In this document: positions 24,742 through 32,205 of the stretch, one piece after another
Numbering within the stretch: the first letter of the stretch is position 1
Layout of the letters: every line of letters begins with the position of its first letter
Assembly (NCBI RefSeq): GCF_014650915.1
Contig: NZ_BMVW01000012.1
Span: forward strand, 124,001-188,000
Length of the DNA stretch: 64,000 nt
Direction of reading: 5' to 3'
Source of the DNA: Streptomyces poonensis
GTDB lineage: Bacteria > Actinomycetota > Actinomycetes > Streptomycetales > Streptomycetaceae
Translations under genes and position numbers: made by a program
The notes under the pieces: generated by a model
Databases searched by the model: none
Seen by the model: the letters and a program-made list of their open reading frames with translations, nothing else
Told to the model about the DNA's origin: nothing

Positions 24742-27700
24742 GACAGGTGCCCGACGGCGACAACTACTGGGTGACGGTGGTCATCCCCGCCTACAACGCG
24801 GCGACCACGATCGGCAAGGCGCTCCAGTCCGCCGTGAACCAGACCTACGAGCTGGTCGAGGTGATCGTCGTCGACGACGCGTCGACCGACGGCACCATCG
24901 AGGTGGTCGGCAACTTCGCCGGCGGCAACGACCGGGTGCGGGTGCTGCGCAGGAAGCAGAACAGCGGCGGCGTCGGCGCCCCGCGCAACTGGGGCATCGC
25001 ACAGGCGGCCGGCCGCTGGGTGATGTTCCTCGACGCGGACGACGAGCTGCCGCCCCGGGCCTGCGAGCTGCTCGTCGCCAGTGCCCTGGAGACCGGCAGC
25101 GACATCACCGCGGGCAGGGCGCTGCGCGTCAACCGGGCCACGGGGGAGTCCGAGCCGTGGGCCCCGGAGGTCTACGCGATGAACCGCACCGTGACGGGCC
25201 TGGAGGACTTCCCGCTGCTGCTGTCCGACCCCATCGCCGCGGCGAAGCTCTACAGCGTGGAGTTCCTGCGCTCGGGCGGGGTCTGGTTCCCCGAGGGCGT
25301 CTTCTACGAGGACACCTACTTCTCCACGGTCGCCGGCTGCACGGCCAGGGGCGTCACGATCATCACCGACCCCGTCTACCGCTGGATGTGGGAGCCGGAA
25401 GGCGCCTCCATCACCGGCCGCACCGGTGAGCTGCGCAGCATCCGCGACCGCATCGCGGTGCACCGCGCCACCGACCGGTTCCTGCTCGACCGCGGCCTGT
25501 GGTCGCTGAAGGTCCGCAAGGACTCCAAGTTCCTCTCGCACGACCTGCGCCTGTACATGCGGGCCCTGGCGGAGGGCGACGCGGCCTTCCAGCAGGGCTT
25601 CGTCGAGACGGTCAGCTCCTATCTGTTCACCGTCGACGCCGAGGCGTTCGACCTGTGCGGCCCCGTCGACCGGGTGCGCGCCTACCTCCTGATGTACCAG
25701 GAGACCGAGGCCGCCCTGACGACCCTGGACTACACCCAGCGCAGGAGCGTGTTCTCCTCCCACCTGGTGGAGGAGGACGGCCGCGTCTACTGGTCGGCGG
25801 ACCATCTGCACCTGCCGGACGCCCGCCGCTTCCTGGACGTCACCGAACTGGGCCTCGCCGCCGCCCCGGTCTCCCAGGTGCCGCTCTTCGCCCAGCTCAA
25901 CGGCTGGCAGGTGGACGGCACGAAACTGACGTACGACGGCGAACTCGTCAACCGCTTCGGGCGCATCTCCCCCGGTGACTCGGTCGCCCTGACCCTCGCG
26001 GTGCGCAACCGCCACACCAAGCGCGACGTGACCGTGCCCGTTCCCGACGTCCGGGTCGACGAGCGGCACGTGATCTTCGCGGGGAGCACCGACCTCACCC
26101 GGCTGCTCGGCGACGACTTCTCCGACAGCACGGTGTGGAACGTCTCGGTCATCGTCGAGTGGAACCGCAGCCGGTCCCGCTCCGCGCTGAACGTCCGCGA
26201 CATCGAGCTGGACGGACTGCTCTTCCACCGCGAGGGCGAGGAGTTCGAGGGCTACCGCACCGTCAGCGGGAACCTCGCGTTCCGGTCCGCCGCGGCCGGC
26301 CGGCGCACCTTCGAGTCGGAGCAGAACGACCCGAACGCCCCCTGGATGTGGTGGCGCGACCGCATCCACCCGCCCATCCGGCAGCTGACCCACCGCTTCG
26401 AGCTGGCCGTGGTCGTGCCCTGCTACAACGTGGCCAAGTACCTGGACGACTGCCTCGGCTCCATCGCGGCCCAGCGCGGCTTCGCCGCCACCCAGGTCGT
26501 CCTGGTCGACGACGGCGCCACCGACGAGACACCGCGCATGCTGGACGAGTTCGCCCGCCACTACGCCAACGTCACCGTGGTGCACCAGCGCAACGGCGGC
26601 CTGGGCAACGCGCGCAACACGGGACTCGACCAGGTCGTCGCCCCCTACGTGACCTTCCTGGACTCGGACGACATCCTCGGCGAGGACGCCCTGGCCGCGA
26701 TGCTGACGGCCGCGCGGCGGGACGGCTCCGAAGTGGTGATGGGCGACCTGGTCAACTTCCCGGACCGCCCGTACGGCCCGTGGAAGGACTACTTCGGCGG
26801 CGGCGACCGCGTCTTCCGGGACTTCGCCGAGGTCCCCGACATGATCTTCAGCGGTTCGGCCTGCAACAAGCTGTTCAGCACCCGGCTGCTGCGCCGGCTG
26901 GGCCTGCGGTTCGGCGAGGGCGTGCACTTCGAGGACGCCTGGCTCACCCTGCCCGCGATGCTCCGCGCGAACTCCCTCAGCCTCGTCGACCGCCCGGTCT
27001 ACTGGTACCGCGGACGCCCCGACGGGTCCTCCATCATGGACTCGCTGTGGAGCAAGCCGGCCAACTACATCGACCACCTGCGGCTGAACCACTTCCTCCT
27101 GAACTACAGCAGCCAGGAACGCCCCGAGATCCGCCGGATGTTCCACCGGTACGTCACCCGGACGTACAAGGGCTTCCTCTGCAACGCCCGCAACGTCATG
27201 GGCCGTGCGCAGCTGGCCGAGATGTTCCCCGACCTCCACCGGCACTACGCGGAGGTCCCCGACGACGTCATCGTCGAGTTCGTCACCAACCCGGCCCAGC
27301 AGCTGGACCACTACGCCGCCAAGACCGGCAACTTCGAGCTGTTCTGCGACCCCGAGCCGGCCCTGGCCGCCGCCCCGCTGACCCTGGAGGTCGACGACGA
27401 GGGCTTCTACCGGAACTTCGCGGGCGGCATCCGTCCCAGCAGCACCGCACGGGTCGCGGACCCCAACGTCGTCGTGGAGAGCGTCCGCACCCGGGACGAC
27501 GTCCTGGTCCTCGAAGGCTGCATGGCCTTCCCCGGTGTCGATCTGAGCGGCCCGATGGGCAACCGCCTGGAGCTCGTCTACCAGACCCGCCACGCCAAGA
27601 CCGCGGTCCCCGTCACCCAGGTGTACCGGCGCGACGTGTGGAACACGCGGGGCGGCCGGGACCTGTACGCCGGCTGGTACGCGGAGCTGCCCGCCCGCGC

Positions 27701-29234
27701 GCTGGCCGGGAGCGGCTTCGGCGTCGGCGACTTCCGCCTGCGCGTGCACCGCGCCGACGGCACGCGGCACCGCAACGTCGTGATGAAGGCCCGGCTCGCC
27801 CTGCACCGGCTCAAGGGGCCCGGCCAGGTCGGCCCGTACCGCTACATGCTGACCATCGCCGCCCAGGACGCCCTGCACCTGCGGCTCGTCGACTCCGGCC
27901 GGATCGCCCGCCTGAGACACACGCTGTGGCGCGCCGCGCGGGAGATCCGCATCCTCAAGACCCGCAACCCCGGCTGGCGCATGCGCCTCGCCTACTGGCT
28001 GACCTATCCCTTCCTCAACGGCAAGGAGATCTGGCTGATCGGCGAGCGCTCCGACACGGCGCAGGACAACTCGTACCACTTCTTCAAGTGGATGCGGGAG
28101 AACCGCAGGCGCCGCAAGGCGTACTACGTGATCGACGGCGCGTCCCCCGACCACGCCAAGGTCGCCCCGTACGGCCGGGTCCTGAAGATCGGCTCGTTCA
28201 GGCACCGCGTGCACCTGCTGCACGCGACCAAGCTCATCGGCTCCTACGACTCCGAGTCGTACCTCGTCCCGGAGGGCTACAAGAAGGCCCTCTTCCTGCA
28301 CCGGTTCGGCGAGCTGATCAAGTACCAGCGGGTGTTCCTCCAGCACGGGGTCACCTACAACGACGTGACGACCGGTGCCGACCAGCGGGTCGCCAGTTAC
28401 GACCTGATCGTGACGGCGGGCCGTCAGGAGCGTGACTTCATGGCGCTGGAGGCCGGCTACGGCGACCGGGCGAAGCCCGTGGGCTTCCCGCGGTTCGACG
28501 CCCTGAAGCGGGAGCCGAGGGACAGACCGCGCATCCTGCTGATGCCGACCTGGCGGCAGTGGATCGTCACCGCCTCCTACAAGAAGTCGGCCGGCCCGGC
28601 CCGCACCAACTTCACCCAGTCCGAGTACTACCGCTTCTACCGGACGCTCCTCTCCGACCCCCGCCTGGGCGCGGCGCTCGACCACTTCGGCGTCGACCTG
28701 GAGTTCTTCCCGCACTACGAGATCCGCCCCTACCTGCACCACTTCAAGCTCGCGTCGCCGTCCATCCAGGTCGCCGACCCGCACACCCGCAATGTGCAGC
28801 AGGCCATGAAGGAATGCTCGCTGATGGTCACCGACTACTCCTCCGTGTTCTTCGACGTCGCCTACATGGGCATCCCGCTGGTCCACGTCCCCTTCGACGA
28901 GGAGGACTTCTACGGGCGGCACTACAAGCGCGGCTACTTCAACCTCTCCGAGCACGGCTTCGGCCCGGTCTGCCGGACCGTCGACCAGGCCGTCGACGAG
29001 ATCATCGCCGCGATGCGCCGGGGCTTCACCGTGGAGCCGGTCCACCAGGCGCGCGTCGAGGGCTTCTTCGCGCAGCGCGGAGGGGGCAACTGCGAGCGGG
29101 TCCACGACGCCATCGACGCCCTGGGGGACGCGAGCGCCGCCGAGCTGGCGCCGCCGGCACCCGTGGGGGCGCTCCGGCCGAGCCCGGCGCGCACCGCGGG
29201 GAACACGCGCGAGGGGTGGATCGATGCTGCCTGA
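24738..29234 (+). CDS. Trifunctional GT2-GT2-TagF/TagB-type glycopolymer synthase
   Basis: At 1498 residues this is the largest gene here. Domain 1 (about 11-240) is a GT2 glycosyltransferase (VTVVIPAYNAATTIG, VVDDASTDGT, FLDADDE). About 390-550 is a linker or binding region. Domain 2 (about 554-770) is another GT2 (LAVVVPCYNVAKYLDD, LVDDGATDET, FLDSDDI). After a second all-beta linker, domain 3 (about 1097-1440) is a CDP-glycerol glycerophosphotransferase: EIWLIGERSD, FLQHGVTYND, LMPTWRQW, FFPHYEIRPYL and MVTDYSSVFFDVAYMGIPLV. Such proteins build teichoic-acid-like chains of alternating sugar and polyol-phosphate (or sugar-1-phosphate). No helices are visible, so it is a peripheral cytoplasmic enzyme. 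Start overlaps the upstream stop (ATGA); its end overlaps the SGNH gene by 11 bases. Confidence 0.92.
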   Translation: MRQVPDGDNYWVTVVIPAYNAATTIGKALQSAVNQTYELVEVIVVDDASTDGTIEVVGNFAGGNDRVRVLRRKQNSGGVGAPRNWGIAQAAGRWVMFLDADDELPPRACELLVASALETGSDITAGRALRVNRATGESEPWAPEVYAMNRTVTGLEDFPLLLSDPIAAAKLYSVEFLRSGGVWFPEGVFYEDTYFSTVAGCTARGVTIITDPVYRWMWEPEGASITGRTGELRSIRDRIAVHRATDRFLLDRGLWSLKVRKDSKFLSHDLRLYMRALAEGDAAFQQGFVETVSSYLFTVDAEAFDLCGPVDRVRAYLLMYQETEAALTTLDYTQRRSVFSSHLVEEDGRVYWSADHLHLPDARRFLDVTELGLAAAPVSQVPLFAQLNGWQVDGTKLTYDGELVNRFGRISPGDSVALTLAVRNRHTKRDVTVPVPDVRVDERHVIFAGSTDLTRLLGDDFSDSTVWNVSVIVEWNRSRSRSALNVRDIELDGLLFHREGEEFEGYRTVSGNLAFRSAAAGRRTFESEQNDPNAPWMWWRDRIHPPIRQLTHRFELAVVVPCYNVAKYLDDCLGSIAAQRGFAATQVVLVDDGATDETPRMLDEFARHYANVTVVHQRNGGLGNARNTGLDQVVAPYVTFLDSDDILGEDALAAMLTAARRDGSEVVMGDLVNFPDRPYGPWKDYFGGGDRVFRDFAEVPDMIFSGSACNKLFSTRLLRRLGLRFGEGVHFEDAWLTLPAMLRANSLSLVDRPVYWYRGRPDGSSIMDSLWSKPANYIDHLRLNHFLLNYSSQERPEIRRMFHRYVTRTYKGFLCNARNVMGRAQLAEMFPDLHRHYAEVPDDVIVEFVTNPAQQLDHYAAKTGNFELFCDPEPALAAAPLTLEVDDEGFYRNFAGGIRPSSTARVADPNVVVESVRTRDDVLVLEGCMAFPGVDLSGPMGNRLELVYQTRHAKTAVPVTQVYRRDVWNTRGGRDLYAGWYAELPARALAGSGFGVGDFRLRVHRADGTRHRNVVMKARLALHRLKGPGQVGPYRYMLTIAAQDALHLRLVDSGRIARLRHTLWRAAREIRILKTRNPGWRMRLAYWLTYPFLNGKEIWLIGERSDTAQDNSYHFFKWMRENRRRRKAYYVIDGASPDHAKVAPYGRVLKIGSFRHRVHLLHATKLIGSYDSESYLVPEGYKKALFLHRFGELIKYQRVFLQHGVTYNDVTTGADQRVASYDLIVTAGRQERDFMALEAGYGDRAKPVGFPRFDALKREPRDRPRILLMPTWRQWIVTASYKKSAGPARTNFTQSEYYRFYRTLLSDPRLGAALDHFGVDLEFFPHYEIRPYLHHFKLASPSIQVADPHTRNVQQAMKECSLMVTDYSSVFFDVAYMGIPLVHVPFDEEDFYGRHYKRGYFNLSEHGFGPVCRTVDQAVDEIIAAMRRGFTVEPVHQARVEGFFAQRGGGNCERVHDAIDALGDASAAELAPPAPVGALRPSPARTAGNTREGWIDAA

Positions 29235-30024
29235 GACCGCCCACGGCCCGGCCCGCCTCTTCATCGCCGGCGACTCCAGCGCGTGCACCCGTGAGTTCAG
29301 CCGCGCGCCCATGACGGGCTGGGGCCAGGTGCTGCCGCTCTTCTTCACCCCGGACGTGGAGATCGTCAACTGTGCGCGGGCCGGGGCCAGTTCCCGCACC
29401 TTCGCGGAGCGCGGGCGGCTCGCCTGGATCCTGGACCAGCTGCGCCCCGGCGACCACCTCCTCGTCTCCTTCGGGCTCATCGACCACAAGCCGGAGAAGG
29501 AGCTGCACACCGAGCCCTTCGCCGACTACCAGCGCTACCTGCGGCTGTTCGTCGACGGTGCCCGCGACCGGGGCGCCCACCCCGTGCTGATCAGCCCGCA
29601 CGAGCGGTGCACCTGGGACGACCACGGCAATCTGCGGCATGTCATCCGCCCCTACCCGATGGCGATGGCGGAACTGGCCGAGCAGACCGCGACGCCGTAC
29701 GTCGACCTGTACACGCAGAGCCTGCAGTGGTGGGAGCAGCTGGGCCCGCAGGGCACCCGCGCCCTGTTCACGTATCTCGCGCCGGGCCAGTACCCCAACT
29801 ACCCGGACGGCCTGGAGGACAGCACCCATCTGCTGCCCGACGGCGCCGTCGCCTGCGCCAGGTTCATCGCCCACTCGCTGGCCGGCCGGGGCATCGTCCC
29901 GCCGCACTGGGTGACGCGACTCGACGTGGAGCACTTCCCGCCGGAGGCGCTCGGCTGGCTCGACGACGCCACCCACGCCGCCCTCACCCGAGCCCGCACC
30001 ATGGGAACAGGAGCCACCCTGTGA
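29224..30024 (+). CDS. SGNH/GDSL-type hydrolase, rhamnogalacturonan acetylesterase-like
   Basis: A 266-residue protein without signal peptide. Block I is FIAGDSSACT (nucleophile Ser18), block II GASSRTF gives the Gly, and block V DSTHLLPDGA (Asp199, His202) completes the triad. Block III, usually FGHNDxKP, reads FGLIDHKPEKE, so the oxyanion-hole Asn is replaced by Ile. The family removes acetyl or acyl groups from glycans. Activity may be reduced or altered by this change. Start 29224 overlaps the polymerase gene by 11 bases and the stop overlaps the next GTG by four, so it is translationally coupled to wall-polymer synthesis. Trimming or O-acyl editing of precursors in the cytoplasm is inferred. 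Confidence 0.85.
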   Translation: MLPETAHGPARLFIAGDSSACTREFSRAPMTGWGQVLPLFFTPDVEIVNCARAGASSRTFAERGRLAWILDQLRPGDHLLVSFGLIDHKPEKELHTEPFADYQRYLRLFVDGARDRGAHPVLISPHERCTWDDHGNLRHVIRPYPMAMAELAEQTATPYVDLYTQSLQWWEQLGPQGTRALFTYLAPGQYPNYPDGLEDSTHLLPDGAVACARFIAHSLAGRGIVPPHWVTRLDVEHFPPEALGWLDDATHAALTRARTMGTGATL

Positions 30025-30767
30025 GCGGCGCGCCGCAGCCCGAGCCCTACCTCCTCACCCGGGTCCACGGGGTCCAGCCGGACGCGCCGCACATCCGGCT
30101 CACCGTGGAGCTGACGGCCAACGCCGACCCGCGCGTGCCCCTCCGGCCCGGCCAGGAGGTCGACTTCGCGCTGACCCTGCTGCCCGAGGGCTCCGGCCAC
30201 CGCTACTACGGCTACGTCATGGCCCAGCCCTTCGCCGGCGTCGCGGACGTGGACCGGCTCGGCGGCCTGAGCCTGCTCGCCGTGGGGGACCGGTACGCCA
30301 GCTCGGTGGAGGCGGGCAGCACCCGGACCGCCCGGTTCACCGCGGTGGTCCGGCACGAGGTGGGCGCCGCGGCCTTCCTGATGCCGGAGGTGCGCGCGGG
30401 CATCATCGCGCACGGCGGCTCCAGCCTCACCAGCAGCACCCACTCCGTACGGCAGCAGGGCTACCGGATCGCACCGCTGCCGCCGCAGAGCCGCGTCCTG
30501 CACATCGCCCCCGGCTACCGCGGAGCGGTCAAGGACCTCACCGCGGGCCTCGGCGAGCGGGTCCGCCTGGTCGGCGTGGGCCCCGCGCGCTTCGGAGCCA
30601 CCGGCGTCGAGCCGGACGGGGCCGTCCTCTACACCCCGTTCCCCCACCACCTGGGGTACGACCACTTCCCGTACGTCCTCGACGACGGCGACGGGCGTCT
30701 GATCCGCGGTCAGGTCACGGTCTACGTGGGCGACGCGGTACCGGCACCCGGCATCCTCGGTGGCTGA
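30021..30767 (+). CDS. Hypothetical protein with a cadherin/Big-like C-terminal segment
   Basis: A 248-residue protein, Pro/Gly/Val-rich and apparently all-beta, with no signal peptide. The last 45 residues (DGAVLYTPFPHHLGYDHFPYVLDDGDG then QVTVYVGD) match the YTPxxxxxGxDxFxYxxxDGxG pattern of bacterial cadherin-like/Big_9 repeats normally found in surface proteins. The N-terminal 150 residues are unrecognised. GTG at 30021 overlaps the SGNH stop (GTGA), and its own stop overlaps the next gene by eight bases. Its place inside the coupled wall-polymer operon suggests an accessory role. Function unknown. Confidence 0.75.
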   Translation: MSGAPQPEPYLLTRVHGVQPDAPHIRLTVELTANADPRVPLRPGQEVDFALTLLPEGSGHRYYGYVMAQPFAGVADVDRLGGLSLLAVGDRYASSVEAGSTRTARFTAVVRHEVGAAAFLMPEVRAGIIAHGGSSLTSSTHSVRQQGYRIAPLPPQSRVLHIAPGYRGAVKDLTAGLGERVRLVGVGPARFGATGVEPDGAVLYTPFPHHLGYDHFPYVLDDGDGRLIRGQVTVYVGDAVPAPGILGG

Positions 30768-32064
30768 CGCGGGACGCCGTGGCGGTTCCCGCTCCCGCTC
30801 CCGGTGCGGCGCCCTCGCCGCGCTCGCCCTCGCCGTCACCGCCTGCGCCCCCGCCGCCCCGGCCGGGAGCCCGGCTCCGGCGGAGCCGGGCGCGGCGGCG
30901 CGGGCCGGTGCCGGCCTGCCCGCGGGCGTGAGCTTCCACCGGCTCACCCGTACCTGGTCCGACGGCCGCGAGGCGCGGATCAGCCTGCTCCGGATCGCTC
31001 CCGACGCCGACGCGCGCGTGGTGGGCGTCCACGGCGAGCACCTCGCGACGCCGGACACGGTCCGGGCCATGGCGGCACGGGCGGGGGCCGTGGCCGCGGT
31101 GAACGGCGGCTTCTTCGACGTGGCGACCGGGCCGGACTTCAGCGGATACGCCGGTGATCCGCTGGGCGTCTACGCAAGTGACGGCGTCCTGCTCAGCGAG
31201 GCGGCTCAGGGGCGCACCGCCCTGGTGCTCGGTCCGCGCGGCAGCGCACCCCGCGTCACCCGGCTCCGCACCGCCCAGTCCGTGGCGGCGGCCGACGGTG
31301 CCGTGCGGGAGCTCGACGGCGTCGACCGCGTCCCGGGCAGGATCCTGGGCTGCGGGGGAGTGGGCGGGGACGTGCTGCCCGCCACCGGCGAGGTCCGCAC
31401 CGCCCCCCTGCACAACCACCTCTGCACCGACCCCGATGAGATCGTCCGGTTCACCCCGGAGTGGGGCGTGAGCTCGCCGCCCGGCGCGCCCGGCAGCGTT
31501 GAGGCGCTCCTGGGCGGGAACGGGCGGGTCACGGAGGTGCGGAGCCCCGCGGGCGGACCGATCCCGCGCGGGGCCGGCTCTCTGTACGGGGTGGGCGACG
31601 GGGCGGCCTGGCTGCGGGCGCACGCGCGGCCGGGAGGAGCGGTCACCGTCGCGTCGCGGATCACGGACATGGAGGGGCGCTCGGTTCTGGCGGAGGGCGT
31701 CTCGGTGCTCGGCGGTGGTCCCGGCCTGGTGTATGACGGCCGCCCGGCCGTCGATCTCGCGGAGAACGGGTATCCCGCGAGCGCTCTGGCGCACCGCGCG
31801 CCGAGGACGCTGGCCGGTGTGCGGGCGGACGGAACCCTGTTGCTCGCCGTGGTCGACGGCCGTACCCCGACGAGCGCCGGCGCCACCTTCCAGGAGGCGG
31901 CTTCCCTGATGGCCGGACTGGGAGCGGTGTCCGCCCTGAATCTCGACGGCGGGGGGTCCAGCACGATGGCGGTCGACGGGTCCGTCGAGAACACGCCGAT
32001 GGACGGGGACGGGCGGGGACAGGTCCAGCGACCGGTGGCCACCGCTGTGGCGGTCCTGCCCTGA
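30760..32064 (+). CDS. Lipoprotein phosphodiester glycosidase (NAGPA/DUF2233 family)
   Basis: A 434-residue exported lipoprotein: an Arg-rich N-terminus, a hydrophobic segment and the lipobox VTAC, then an Ala/Pro linker. The NAGPA fold shows its two hallmarks, AAVNGGFFDV near residue 110 and SALNLDGGGSSTMAVDG near 390. The family (human uncovering enzyme and bacterial relatives) cleaves GlcNAc-1-phosphate diesters. As the last gene of a TagF-type operon, a likely substrate is a sugar-1-phosphate diester in the wall polymer, for turnover or chain-length control; this is inference. The GTG start at 30760 overlaps the previous gene by eight bases. A perfect 11-bp hairpin terminates the operon about 90 bases downstream. 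Confidence 0.88.
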   Translation: MADAGRRGGSRSRSRCGALAALALAVTACAPAAPAGSPAPAEPGAAARAGAGLPAGVSFHRLTRTWSDGREARISLLRIAPDADARVVGVHGEHLATPDTVRAMAARAGAVAAVNGGFFDVATGPDFSGYAGDPLGVYASDGVLLSEAAQGRTALVLGPRGSAPRVTRLRTAQSVAAADGAVRELDGVDRVPGRILGCGGVGGDVLPATGEVRTAPLHNHLCTDPDEIVRFTPEWGVSSPPGAPGSVEALLGGNGRVTEVRSPAGGPIPRGAGSLYGVGDGAAWLRAHARPGGAVTVASRITDMEGRSVLAEGVSVLGGGPGLVYDGRPAVDLAENGYPASALAHRAPRTLAGVRADGTLLLAVVDGRTPTSAGATFQEAASLMAGLGAVSALNLDGGGSSTMAVDGSVENTPMDGDGRGQVQRPVATAVAVLP

Positions 32065-32153
32065 GCGATTTGGTTGGCCTCCTCGCACTTGTCCGAGGCG
32101 TTCGGGTTGTTTGTGCTGCTCGCGTCCGGTGAACCCGGGGTAGCGCAAGAGGA

Positions 32154-32182
32154 GGACCGCACGGATCTTCACCGTGCGGTCC
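32154..32182. terminator. Bidirectional hairpin terminator between the wall-polymer operon and fadB
   Basis: GGACCGCACGG (32154-32164) and CCGTGCGGTCC (32172-32182) pair perfectly around a seven-base loop, between converging genes. Confidence 0.85.
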
Positions 32183-32205
32183 AACCCCTCGTCGGTGTCG
32201 GCCGG

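Noticed and set aside
24411..29510. 1699-residue minus-strand open frame opposite the polymerase gene
   Set aside because: Longer than the real gene but with no recognisable domain, while the plus strand holds three clear catalytic domains.
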